Shown here one piece after another: positions 37,297 through 45,626 of a stretch of 64,000 nt of DNA; within the stretch, counting starts at the first letter, position 1, and every line of letters begins with the position of its first letter. A program made the position numbers and the translations under genes. Source of the DNA: Candidatus Latescibacterota bacterium (lineage in GTDB: Bacteria > Krumholzibacteriota > Krumholzibacteriia > WVZY01); the NCBI GenBank assembly GCA_011772205.1, contig WVZY01000022.1, positions 248,001 through 312,000 of the forward strand, in the 5' to 3' direction. The notes beneath the pieces are model-generated. The model saw only the letters and a list, made by a program, of their open reading frames with translations, had not been told where the DNA came from and did not search any database.

Positions 37297-38835
37297 TCAA
37301 GAGCGCGGGAAACCAGGCGCTTTAGTTATGCGAGTAAACTTCACGCGCGGAAGTTCGTCCAGCTTTAATTTCAGTTCCCTTGCTTCCTGACGCGTTTCGA
37401 GCGGTCCTGCATAAACACGGTACCATTTCCCCTTGGCGCCGAGATTTACCGGTACGACGAGCACAGAGATATCTTTCCCGACGAGATAAGCGGCGTCATC
37501 TTTCGCCCTGGCGATATCACGGAAAGAACTAACATGAATGAGATATTTTCCTCCAAAAGCGGTGAAGTCCTGTACGATGCGGACTTCTTTTTTCAACGGG
37601 GGCGCGCCCGCTTCTTCCTCTTCAGCTGGCTGCTGCTCACCCATCACTCGCTCCCCGGCATCCGGCGGAACTTCGGTTGCAGCCATTCGTTCTCGCTCTT
37701 GTCCAACCGGCGTTTCCGACGGCTTCTCCACGGGTTTCTCGGCGATCTGATCGGGTCCTTCCGCTATGGTCGTTTCAGCAGCGGCTAAGCGGGCAGAATC
37801 GATCTTGGCCAGCGGACCGACAGACGGCTTTTCAGGAGCCACCGCCGTGTCCACTGCTGCATGCTCCACAGGTCCACCCGTTTCGCGTATGTGCCTCGTT
37901 AGAAAGAGCCACCAGAAGAGAAATCCGACGAGGGCCACGGCCACCACAGTTGTTATGACTTTGGGAATTATGGAGCTTCCCTGTTTCTTTTCGAATGGGA
38001 GACCGGTGAATTCCGCATGCGGCATTTCTTCTGCCGTCTCCATGCCTGCTTTTGGGACGAGCTTACGATCTGGAGCCTCGGAAGGGCCTTCCTCGACCCA
38101 CGGGACTCCCACTTTGGGCGCCTCCCGAACGGGTTCGCCGACCGGCTCGCCGACCGGCTTCGGCTCAACGCCCGAAGACGAGATGCGCACGCTGATCACT
38201 CGCGTTTTGAGATGCGTAGCAAGTTTCTCTTCGAATGGACTGACCTTACCAGCGGGATACTTCTGCGAAAATTGCACGAGGAGGGGGAGGTCCGCCGTGT
38301 CGGCGATCGGGTGAATCTTCCCTTCCTCATCTTCCGCTGGACCACAAAAGATCGCCAGCCGGCTCTGGGCGACCAGCCGGCGGGCCGCCTCCGCGAATGC
38401 TTCACCAGACACCGGCATCTTCTTCGTCATTGGAAAAGATCCTGCGCCGATCACACGTGCATTCTGCGGGGCTTCCTGCGTCACCACTCCCAGAGAACTT
38501 CCATACAAAAGAAAGTCCAGAAAACCCAGCGCGTCCTTTTGCGGGACAACCCCACTCATTCCCGGTGTCAAAAAGTCACAATCCACGAGAACAGCCGATG
38601 GGACCTGCTCGATCAGCGCCTTTACCAGGATATGAGCAAAGTGGTTTCGAACATCCCGGTTCTCATCGGCGGAAAGCAGGTAGATGGAGATCGGTTTTCG
38701 GCTGACCATTTCGATGATCGGCTTCAAGAGCGCCTGAAGCGGCGCCATGAGAGATTCAGGAACTCCCTTTTCATCCAAAGATTTCCTGAGAGTTTCCGTG
38801 GAAGCGATAAACTCGAAACTATCCACCTGGTTCAT
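37297..38835 (-). CDS. SPOR-domain membrane protein with a P-loop-less MinD/BY-kinase-like N-terminus
   Basis: About 512 residues. The N-terminal 220 read like a MinD/CpsD-type domain (SIYLLSADENRDVRNHFAHI, AVLVDCDFLTPGMSG, ALGFLDFLLYGSSLG, ARVIGAGSFP), but the place of the Walker A loop is taken by SADENRDVRN, with no GKT/S. A Pro/Glu/Val-rich linker (about 225-290), a membrane helix (about 297-318), a second low-complexity linker, and a C-terminal SPOR domain (about 435-505: KYLIHVSSFRDIARAKDDAA, WYRVYAGPLETRQEARELK) follow. SPOR domains bind septal denuded peptidoglycan. ATG 38835 is preferred over GTG 38847. Location next to smc fits a cell-cycle role; function is inferred. Confidence 0.75.
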   Translation of the reverse strand: MNQVDSFEFIASTETLRKSLDEKGVPESLMAPLQALLKPIIEMVSRKPISIYLLSADENRDVRNHFAHILVKALIEQVPSAVLVDCDFLTPGMSGVVPQKDALGFLDFLLYGSSLGVVTQEAPQNARVIGAGSFPMTKKMPVSGEAFAEAARRLVAQSRLAIFCGPAEDEEGKIHPIADTADLPLLVQFSQKYPAGKVSPFEEKLATHLKTRVISVRISSSGVEPKPVGEPVGEPVREAPKVGVPWVEEGPSEAPDRKLVPKAGMETAEEMPHAEFTGLPFEKKQGSSIIPKVITTVVAVALVGFLFWWLFLTRHIRETGGPVEHAAVDTAVAPEKPSVGPLAKIDSARLAAAETTIAEGPDQIAEKPVEKPSETPVGQERERMAATEVPPDAGERVMGEQQPAEEEEAGAPPLKKEVRIVQDFTAFGGKYLIHVSSFRDIARAKDDAAYLVGKDISVLVVPVNLGAKGKWYRVYAGPLETRQEARELKLKLDELPRVKFTRITKAPGFPRS

Positions 38836-38886
38836 TTTGCCTATCACCGCCTGGGACGGGGAATACCGCGCGCATCCCCGGTAACC

Positions 38887-40311
38887 TCACGAGCGCCTCC
38901 CGAGGATCATGCCGAGGTTCGTTTTGAGATCTTCATCTTCATCCGGAAGGACGCTCCTCATGTTGATTCGTACCTCACTTCCCTTTATGCGAGGTACAAT
39001 GGGCAACTCGTGGGTCCTCATTTTTTTTGCAAGCCCCACAGCCTCCCTCTCCGAGGTGCATCTTATCGATATGGCAGCGGAGGGCAGCTTTTCTGTAGCA
39101 AAACTCCCGCCACCGACCGCTGCTTCGTCATCGACGATCTCGAGCGTGAGCCCAGCTGCCTGCTGGCCACGCAATCCTTCTATCACGTTCTCGGCCCTCG
39201 ACCGGAGCGCCTCGACCGGTCCCAGCACCTGATCCAACAAGGTTACCTCGGCTTCCGGTCGGTCCTCGAACAGGTAGCACCGAAAAAGGGCCTCGAGGGC
39301 AGCGATACAAAGCTTATCCACCCTTATTGCTCTTCTTAAGGGGTTTTGCTTGAGTCTGGCAAGAAAAATTGCACGCCCTAGAATGATTCCAGCCTGGACA
39401 CCACCGAGCAGCTTATCCCCGCTCATCGTCACACAGTCCACGCCAGCATCGAGCGCCACCGACACCACTTCTTCGCCCCCGATTCCAGCCTCCGCAAAAT
39501 CATGAAACGCCCCGCTGCCAAGGTCGAATACGACGTGACATTCTTTTTTCCTTCCCACTTCGACAAGCTCAGCGATGGATGCCTCATGGACGAATCCGCT
39601 CAGTTCATAGTTACTTCGGTGCACCTTCAGGATCACATCGCCCGGCTTTGCTACCCTTTCATAGTCTTTCGCATACGTCCGGTTCGTCGTGCCTACTTCG
39701 ACCACTTCGCCAGCGGCACGCGAGAGAATATCAGGGAGGCGAAAACTCCCACCGATCTCGACCAGTTCCCCCCGCGATACGATTATTCTCCCAGGCGGAG
39801 AGTACGTGTTCACCACGAGGTACACCGCTGCCGCGTTGTTGTTGACGACCATTGCCGCTTCGGCGCCCGAAGCGAGGCAGGCCAGCTCGAGCATCGTCTC
39901 ACCCCGGGACCCGCGCTCGCCCGTGGGAAGATCGTACTCTAGATTTACATAGCTGGACAGCGCGGTGACGACGGCCTCACGCACACGTTGCCCCAGGACC
40001 GCGCGTCCCAGATTCGTGTGGAGAATGACACCGGTAGCATTGATGACGCGCTGCTGCCCTCCGGATCTCAAGCGTTCGAGGCGCTCGAGCGTGTTTTGGA
40101 CCAGACGCTCTTTAACAGTCTCTCTGTCTCCAGTTCCATCTTTGCCACCTCTTTCACACGCCGCCCTGAAATCGTCCACAATCAGACGAATAAACTGGGT
40201 CCAGGGGAAACGGGGATGGCGCTGGCGCAGTTCTGCGATCGGTGGTTCCGCAAGAAGCGAGTCCACCGAGGGGATCGCCCGCAGGATATTTTCGTTCCGT
40301 GCTTTAGCCAT
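38887..40311 (-). CDS. selA: L-seryl-tRNA(Sec) selenium transferase
   Basis: The 474-residue PLP enzyme converts seryl-tRNA(Sec) to selenocysteinyl-tRNA using selenophosphate. Motifs include VINATGVILHTNLGRAVLG (substrate loop), NLEYDLPTGERGSRG, AAMVVNNNAAAVYLVVNT and the Schiff-base lysine in TMSGDKLLGGVQAGIILG. This strongly suggests the host makes selenoproteins, although selB, selC and selD are not in this window. I start at ATG 40311, where GAGGAGCGCT provides a ribosome site, instead of the upstream ATG 40332. It diverges from the amidase gene across about 290 bases of non-coding DNA. Confidence 0.95.
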   Translation of the reverse strand: MAKARNENILRAIPSVDSLLAEPPIAELRQRHPRFPWTQFIRLIVDDFRAACERGGKDGTGDRETVKERLVQNTLERLERLRSGGQQRVINATGVILHTNLGRAVLGQRVREAVVTALSSYVNLEYDLPTGERGSRGETMLELACLASGAEAAMVVNNNAAAVYLVVNTYSPPGRIIVSRGELVEIGGSFRLPDILSRAAGEVVEVGTTNRTYAKDYERVAKPGDVILKVHRSNYELSGFVHEASIAELVEVGRKKECHVVFDLGSGAFHDFAEAGIGGEEVVSVALDAGVDCVTMSGDKLLGGVQAGIILGRAIFLARLKQNPLRRAIRVDKLCIAALEALFRCYLFEDRPEAEVTLLDQVLGPVEALRSRAENVIEGLRGQQAAGLTLEIVDDEAAVGGGSFATEKLPSAAISIRCTSEREAVGLAKKMRTHELPIVPRIKGSEVRINMRSVLPDEDEDLKTNLGMILGRRS

Positions 40312-40530
40312 AGCGCTCCTCGAGAGGATCATTTGAATGGCACTTCGCTCCTAAAACGTTTCCTATTCTGATGTTGCGACACCATCCTAGTTTGGTGCGG
40401 CCCTTTTTAAGCGTTTCCTTCACACCCACAATTTACGATGACTCTACTAGCATACAAGCCAGAAATCGGTCAATCATTTATAGCTACGGCTTCTTTCGGA
40501 GAAAGCCCTCGATATCATTGCAATAACCTC

Positions 40531-40559
40531 TTCACACCGCAAGAGATTGTTTTTATATA
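40531..40559 (+). promoter_or_regulatory. Candidate promoter of the amidase gene
   Basis: A -35-like TTCACA (40531-40536), 17-base spacer and TATATA (40554-40559) lie about 50 bases upstream of the amidase start. Only one base differs from the -35 consensus. The -10 falls inside the palindrome at 40546-40566. Confidence 0.55.
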
Positions 40560-40566
40560 AAACAAT
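40546..40566. promoter_or_regulatory. Operator-like palindrome over the amidase -10 region
   Basis: ATTGTTTT and AAAACAAT form perfect 8-base arms around a TATAT centre (21 bases). It overlaps the candidate -10 of the amidase promoter and lies in the selA/amidase divergent gap, a typical place for a repressor site. As RNA it would form only a weak A/U hairpin, so a protein-binding site is more likely. The binding protein is unknown. Confidence 0.45.
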
Positions 40567-40605
40567 TTCTTGAACCACCGTCAATATTTTGATATGCGAG
40601 GAGAG

Positions 40606-42912
40606 ATGAAAAGTGCACCGAAAACTCTCACGGTGATAGTAGTGGGCTTGCTCCTGAGCTGCGCGGGACCCCCAAAAACCCGCATTGATCGTATCTACAG
40701 CGGGCTCTCCGAATCCCTTCCCAGGCTCGAGCCGACCATCCTCAAAGGCAGAAAAATTATCGTCGATCCCGGGCACGGCGGCGTCTTCCGAGGAACAGTG
40801 GGTCAAGACAGTCTCGAGGAAGCACGTGTAAATCTAGGTGTTTCGCTATACCTTTGGGGACTCCTCACTGAAGCAGGCGCCGAGGTCACATTAACCCGCT
40901 CGGCCGAGCGGGATTTTCTCGTCGAAGCAGATTCGAATCTTGCCATTGACCTGGAAGCAAGGATTGCCCTTGCATGCTCCTTGAAACCGGACATTTTCAT
41001 ATCGATCCACCACAATGCGCAGAGCGACCGGGATCCAGACGTGAACAGCGTCGAAACCTATTACCGAACCGGAGATCCCGCCTCGATGGATCTCGCTTTC
41101 GCCATTCACAGGCACCTGATGCGAAATCTTGGAGTATCCAATGGTGAAGTCCGGCAGGGTAACTACTATGTTCTTAGAAATGCAAAGGTTCCGGCAATCA
41201 TCGGAGAGGCCAGCTATCTCACCCATCCGCCGGTTGAAGAGAGTTTGAAGCTATCAGAAAAACAACGCCTCGAGGCGGAAGCTTACTTCCTCGGTATCCT
41301 CGAATATTTCCAGAGAGGCATTCCGCGCCTCCACCGCATAAGCCCAGAAGAGACCACCCTTTCAGCGGTGCCCACAATTGTCTACCGCACAGAAGACGAT
41401 GGGGGATTGGGCATCGATCCAGACGCCGTGCTGATGCATCTCAATGACCACCAAGTGGTCCCGGTTTTCGATCCCGTGAGCGGCCGCATCACATACCGGC
41501 TCGCCTGGGATTCGCCGAACGGACCGTACTCGCTCTCGCTGGCCGTCCGAAACCTCTTAGGAAACTCGAGCCACAGAATCCGCCAAGATTTTACCATCGA
41601 CTTCCCGCCCGAGCGGGCCGTGTTTGCCCCATACCCATCGACACTGCCCGAGGGCGGCGGTATCGTCAGGATGAATGTCCGCTTGCTCGACGGGCGGGGA
41701 CTTCAAGTTGCGGATGGAACATTCGCTGAAATCTCCACATTCCCGGAGGGCCGGTCCCGACGGGCCGTTATAAAAGATGGCGTGGTAGAATTTCCGATTT
41801 TTGCTCCAGCTGATATAGAGAGCCTGTCCGCCATCGTCTCGTGTAAGGGACAAGATTTTTCCCTCGTCATGAAAAAAGCCGCCGCTTCTGTAATTCCACT
41901 GAAAGGAACGTTTATCGTGGATGATCTAAGCGGCACTCCGATTACAAGGGCTTCTATAATGTACGGCGACTCCGTCATCCAAACCGGATCGCAGGCGGGC
42001 TTATACCACATCCCCATCACAAAGGACACCAGCGCGATTCACATTCGCGCCCTTGGGTATCGACCGCTATCTCTCTCCACCGGACCGGCCGATACGCTCC
42101 GATTGTCCCCCTGGTTCGAAGGAAAGCTGGCGGGCACGCGATTTCTCATTGATCCTGAGGGCGGTCCCCCGAGCAAGTCGGGCGCGGGCAAGCTCGGGCT
42201 TTCCGGTGCCTATGTGAACCTCAAAGTAGCGAGATATCTTGCCAGCTACCTCTGGAATGCCGGCGCCGTTGTCGCTCTCACCCGCGAATCGGAAGAAATC
42301 CGCGTTCCGCAGGACATTGTCATCATCGCAAACCGCTTTAACGCCGACCGGTATATAGAAATCCGACACCGGAGCGTATCCGGGAAAAACGGCCTGGCTG
42401 TCAGCACCTACCACTTTCCTGGAAGCCACCTGGGAAACGATCTCGCAGAGGAAATCTCTTTTTCGCTTTCGGCTCTTCTTGGACTTCCTCCGCGATCACC
42501 CGCGGAGACCGTTACATACCCCCTCCAGCAAACGGCTTGCCCAGCTGTTGTGATCGATGCGCCTTCGCTCGATACAGTCGACGAGGAACTCAGGTTGGCG
42601 GAGGCCTGGTACCAGCGGTTGCAAGCGTACGGGATTTTCTTAGGTACCCTGAACCATTTCGGGGTTGCCGAACAATCCTCTCTCGCCGTGAGAATCACCG
42701 GCCGCGGCGATCCAGCGAACTGGCTGGTTACCGTGGACGGTACGTGGAAGCTCCTCACAGGTCCGGACGGCACAGCGACATTCTATGCGCTTCCCGAAGG
42801 GGACCATACGGTGGAGATTCAAAGGGAAGATCGGCGGTTATCACAGTGGATTGTTCTGCGACCGGACACGCTTCTCGAGTTGGCCTTCACTCCTTATCCC
42901 AATGAGGGCTAA
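40606..42912 (+). CDS. Lipoprotein N-acetylmuramoyl-L-alanine amidase with a second, degenerate amidase domain
   Basis: The 768-residue protein has a lipobox (LLLSC, Cys19). The first Amidase_3 domain (about residues 49-240) has zinc-site DPGHGG (H57), a following Glu in the EEARVNL helix, ISIHHNA and catalytic Glu in IIGEASYL. It should cut the bond between MurNAc and the stem peptide during septation or turnover. After an Ig-like middle (about 250-515), residues about 530-690 repeat the amidase fold, but DPGHGG is replaced by DPEGG and ISIHHNA by EIRHRS, so this copy is probably inactive. A C-terminal beta-sandwich ends the protein. ATG 40606 follows a GAGGAG site. Confidence 0.87.
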   Translation: MKSAPKTLTVIVVGLLLSCAGPPKTRIDRIYSGLSESLPRLEPTILKGRKIIVDPGHGGVFRGTVGQDSLEEARVNLGVSLYLWGLLTEAGAEVTLTRSAERDFLVEADSNLAIDLEARIALACSLKPDIFISIHHNAQSDRDPDVNSVETYYRTGDPASMDLAFAIHRHLMRNLGVSNGEVRQGNYYVLRNAKVPAIIGEASYLTHPPVEESLKLSEKQRLEAEAYFLGILEYFQRGIPRLHRISPEETTLSAVPTIVYRTEDDGGLGIDPDAVLMHLNDHQVVPVFDPVSGRITYRLAWDSPNGPYSLSLAVRNLLGNSSHRIRQDFTIDFPPERAVFAPYPSTLPEGGGIVRMNVRLLDGRGLQVADGTFAEISTFPEGRSRRAVIKDGVVEFPIFAPADIESLSAIVSCKGQDFSLVMKKAAASVIPLKGTFIVDDLSGTPITRASIMYGDSVIQTGSQAGLYHIPITKDTSAIHIRALGYRPLSLSTGPADTLRLSPWFEGKLAGTRFLIDPEGGPPSKSGAGKLGLSGAYVNLKVARYLASYLWNAGAVVALTRESEEIRVPQDIVIIANRFNADRYIEIRHRSVSGKNGLAVSTYHFPGSHLGNDLAEEISFSLSALLGLPPRSPAETVTYPLQQTACPAVVIDAPSLDTVDEELRLAEAWYQRLQAYGIFLGTLNHFGVAEQSSLAVRITGRGDPANWLVTVDGTWKLLTGPDGTATFYALPEGDHTVEIQREDRRLSQWIVLRPDTLLELAFTPYPNEG

Positions 42913-42922
42913 GGTCCCTTTC

Positions 42923-42951
42923 TTGACCCCTTCTTTGGAATTTCATATCTT
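42923..42951 (+). promoter_or_regulatory. Candidate sigma-70 promoter of tonB-like gene
   Basis: TTGACC (42923-42928), a 17-base spacer, and TATCTT (42946-42951) lie in the 59-base gap between the amidase and the tonB-like gene. The predicted start of transcription is about 14 bases before the ATG at 42972, so the leader would be short. Confidence 0.6.
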
Positions 42952-42971
42952 TTAAATTAGGGAACTTACAA

Positions 42972-43634
42972 ATGCCCATTACTTACGGAGACAAAGAGCG
43001 CGCCTACCGGAAACGCCTCCTCAAGGTTGTCCCCTTCGCCGTGGTGGCAATCGCGGTGCTTTTTCTCAGTATCGATTTTGTACCTCCCACTGTTCTCGAC
43101 AAGACTTTCGGCTGGAGAGGCGCGCTACAGGTTCTACCCGATATCACCATCATCCCCGGTGATGATCCATTCGAGAGCTTCCCTAGAGAGAGAAAGCTTC
43201 TGCCAATGAAATCGATTCATGTCGATATCCTCGAAGAGACGGGGATGAGTGAGGCGCCCCTGCCCAAACCTACTCCCGAGAAAAAGGAAGAGATTCCGAT
43301 TCCTCTCGAAGAGGATCTGTCGCTCGTGCGGACATATCCTTCACATACGGACGTGCCCTATTCCGAAGATTATGTCATCCTCGAGATGGTCCAACCGGAG
43401 TATCCAATCAATGAACTTCTGAACGGTATCGAAGGCGAGGTGACCGTAGAACTGTATGTCAACGAGCAGGGGCTAGTGGAAAAGGCATGGGTATTGAGTG
43501 CCATCGGTCCAAGGAGTTTCGAAAGATCTTCTCTGGAAGCTGTCGAAAAATTTGTCTTCATGCCACCGAAACAAAGCGGCTTGCCCATGTCCATGTGGAT
43601 CCGTTTTCGCATCAAGTTCCGGATTTACGGATGA
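42972..43634 (+). CDS. TonB-family energy transducer
   Basis: The 220-residue protein has one N-terminal membrane helix (about 17-36), a Pro/Glu/Lys-rich periplasmic linker (about 90-115, PLPKPTPEKKEEIPIPLEED), and a C-terminal TonB domain (about 135-220: PEYPINELLNGIEGEVTVEL, LEAVEKFVFMPPKQSG, RFRIKF). The C-terminal domain is the beta/alpha TonB fold that contacts outer-membrane transporters. No ExbB/ExbD are beside it, so it may work with distant partners or be one of several TonB paralogues. It follows the amidase on the plus strand, with its own candidate promoter. Confidence 0.88.
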   Translation: MPITYGDKERAYRKRLLKVVPFAVVAIAVLFLSIDFVPPTVLDKTFGWRGALQVLPDITIIPGDDPFESFPRERKLLPMKSIHVDILEETGMSEAPLPKPTPEKKEEIPIPLEEDLSLVRTYPSHTDVPYSEDYVILEMVQPEYPINELLNGIEGEVTVELYVNEQGLVEKAWVLSAIGPRSFERSSLEAVEKFVFMPPKQSGLPMSMWIRFRIKFRIYG

Positions 43635-43684
43635 GAATTGTTAGCTCTGACGCATCAAGAAAATCGCGATGATCTTAACGCGAT

Positions 43685-43719
43685 GTCGTGCGTAATAACG
43701 TAATAAGAAGCCCACGACA
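43685..43719 (+). repeat. Inverted repeat upstream of the candidate structured RNA
   Basis: TGTCGTG (43684-43690) and CACGACA (43713-43719) can form a 7-base stem. The loop holds two near-direct copies of CGTAATA. It lies in the convergent gap between the tonB-like gene and the LpoA-like gene and directly precedes the larger structure at 43724-43815. Confidence 0.4.
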
Positions 43720-43723
43720 ATAG

Positions 43724-43815
43724 GCCTGCCTCGATTGCTCCGAGGCGATTTCCGCAGCGCGCTATAACTTTGGACGCGCGCGAGGACCATGAGCCGAAGG
43801 GCGATCGAGGCAGGC
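43724..43815 (+). ncRNA. Candidate structured RNA closed by a perfect 12-base stem
   Basis: GCCTGCCTCGAT (43724-43735) is exactly complementary to ATCGAGGCAGGC (43804-43815), and TTTTT follows on the plus strand. Inside, GCGCGC (43757-43762) pairs with GCGCGC (43776-43781) around a 13-base loop. The left arm can instead pair locally: GCCTCG 43728-43733 with CGAGGC 43741-43746. I see no tRNA T-loop and no SRP, 6S or tmRNA signature. It could be a small RNA, a structured 3' end of the tonB transcript, or a large terminator. Confidence 0.4.
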
Positions 43816-43834
43816 TTTTTAAGGATCAACAATG

Positions 43835-45613
43835 CTAGGGCTCTCGGGGCTGCAACGGTTCATACTTCCGCACCCTGCCAGAGCGAACCGTCATGATGGA
43901 CAACGCCGCGGCTTCGGACATCCTGCTCCCAGCATCCTGGAACAGCTCATTGTAAAGAAAATCCTTCACCTGAGTGCGGTCTGCTGCTCCCTCCGCAAGG
44001 CTTCTCAAGAGCAGCCTCATTCCAAAATATCCAGAAACTGTAACGGGGCTCAGCTCACCGCCGAATTGTTCCTCATAAGCGGCAATGAAATGCTCGTATG
44101 CTGCCTTGTCTTTACCATGATAGGCATCAAGGGGGAACAGTGCATTTTCTATTTCCTGCTCGGAAAGCCGGATGAGCTTTTCGGAATTCCAGTTGCTGAG
44201 ACCGAGGAGCCGAGCATGCACGTCGTAAAAATTGATTTGCGGGAGAATCAGGATGAGTTCTTCGGTGCTGCCCGGGATGAAGAGGGCCTCGGGCGCTGCA
44301 TCGCGGATGCTCTCGAGCTGATCCTTGAAATTGGTTTCTCCCTCGTCATAATGCGCCTCCGCGACCACCTCTCCACCCAGCCTTTTTATTTCTTCACTGA
44401 AGAAATCACTGAGTCTCCGTCTCTCACCAAAATCTGGAGCGAGAACGGCGAAGCGCTTTATGAGAAGCCCTTCCTTTGCCGCCTGCGCCATTGCCGTGAC
44501 TTCCACTTCATCGGGAACCTTGGTATGAAATATCCACGGACCAACTTCCGTGATTCTCCCGGTGAAGACAATGGGGGAAAGAAGGGCTACATGCCGGGCG
44601 TTCGCTTCGATAGATGCAGCAATCGTCGGAACCGTAAAGACAGGGCCAATAAGAGCCACCACTCCCTCTTCGATCGCTAACTTCCGAACGGCTTTTACCG
44701 CATCGACTGGATTACCTTTCGAATCGGCTTTTGCGATGGTGACCTGGAATTCATGAGCCTGGTTATATTCTTCGAGGGCAAGCAAGAGACCCTGCTCAAA
44801 ATATCTGCCGTAGAGCGAATAGGGACCTGTAATGGGCAACACGACGCCTATATTGAAGGGATTGACGTAGCCCGGTCGGTCGCCGGGTTTGCTCCTGGCC
44901 TCCGCGGACAGCTTCAAAAGGCGCCTTGCTTCCATCGAGTACTTGCTCTCCGGAAAATGGTAGAGCAGTTCGGTCAGCAGCTCGAAAGCCTTATCATAAT
45001 TGCCTCTAGCGAATTCGTTTTTCGCGATGGTAAGAGAGAGCTCCTCGGCAAGAGGCGAACTCGGATATTTATCCGCAAGCGCTTCGAGATCCTGCGGTCG
45101 CAAATGGTCCCGGATGAGTCGGCGGAGGGCTTCGATGGCTTGAGATCGAATGTCGGCATCCGTGGGAGCTGTGATCACCTGTAAGAGCGCATCGGCGCTC
45201 CGGGAGTAGCTACGGAGTTCCACAAAACACAATGAGGCAAGGAGGAGGGCTTCTTCCCAATAGGAGCTGGTTGGATACTTCTCGGGAATTTGCAGAACGA
45301 ACTTGACCGCATCATCACATCTGCCGAGGGTGCGCAGTGACTTTGCTGCGAGCAAATGGACTTCGTCAGAGCGGTGGAAATCCGGGTAGTTACTGATGAT
45401 TTTTCTAGCGCCGTCGACCGCTCGGGCGAAATCTCCTTCAACAGTATCGCGCTGAATTCTCGCGTAAAGACTCTCCGCGTCTGCTAGAGCTCGCTCATCT
45501 TGCTGTAAGCCCGGTCGAGGGACCGTCGTGCAGGACAGGGCCACGCATAGGAGGATAACCGGCAGATAGGCGCCTATTTGTGGGAGTCCAGGTGCGTCGT
45601 TTGCCTGGGTCAT
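43835..45613 (-). CDS. LpoA-like lipoprotein: TPR region plus type I periplasmic-binding domain
   Basis: About 592 residues with an N-terminal lipobox (LLCVALSC). Residues about 40-235 are TPR-like helices (RAVDGARKIISNYPDFHRSD, AFELLTELLYHFPESKYSME). Residues about 240-570 are a Leu/Ile/Val-type periplasmic-binding fold (FNIGVVLPITGPYSLYGRYF, ALIGPVFTVPTIAASIEANA, FHTKVPDEVEVTAMAQ, IPGSTEELILILPQI). TPR plus this fold resembles LpoA, the outer-membrane activator of penicillin-binding proteins, and also branched-amino-acid binding proteins. I prefer the LpoA-like role because of the TPR part and the absence of transporter genes. ATG 45613 lies 13 bases from the preceding stop. Confidence 0.8.
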   Translation of the reverse strand: MTQANDAPGLPQIGAYLPVILLCVALSCTTVPRPGLQQDERALADAESLYARIQRDTVEGDFARAVDGARKIISNYPDFHRSDEVHLLAAKSLRTLGRCDDAVKFVLQIPEKYPTSSYWEEALLLASLCFVELRSYSRSADALLQVITAPTDADIRSQAIEALRRLIRDHLRPQDLEALADKYPSSPLAEELSLTIAKNEFARGNYDKAFELLTELLYHFPESKYSMEARRLLKLSAEARSKPGDRPGYVNPFNIGVVLPITGPYSLYGRYFEQGLLLALEEYNQAHEFQVTIAKADSKGNPVDAVKAVRKLAIEEGVVALIGPVFTVPTIAASIEANARHVALLSPIVFTGRITEVGPWIFHTKVPDEVEVTAMAQAAKEGLLIKRFAVLAPDFGERRRLSDFFSEEIKRLGGEVVAEAHYDEGETNFKDQLESIRDAAPEALFIPGSTEELILILPQINFYDVHARLLGLSNWNSEKLIRLSEQEIENALFPLDAYHGKDKAAYEHFIAAYEEQFGGELSPVTVSGYFGMRLLLRSLAEGAADRTQVKDFLYNELFQDAGSRMSEAAALSIMTVRSGRVRKYEPLQPREP

Positions 45614-45626
45614 CCTGGGACCAGGC

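Noticed and set aside
38017..39339. 440-codon plus-strand open frame across the SPOR-protein and selA genes
   Set aside because: It overlaps two clearly real minus-strand genes, its translation has no domain-like pattern, and it is rich in Arg/His/Leu as expected for an antisense shadow.
43724..43815. tRNA-Sec or other tRNA in the convergent gap
   Set aside because: Length and closing stem suggested it, given selA nearby, but there is no T-loop GTTCGA-like sequence, no TCA anticodon loop, and the 12-base stem is too long.
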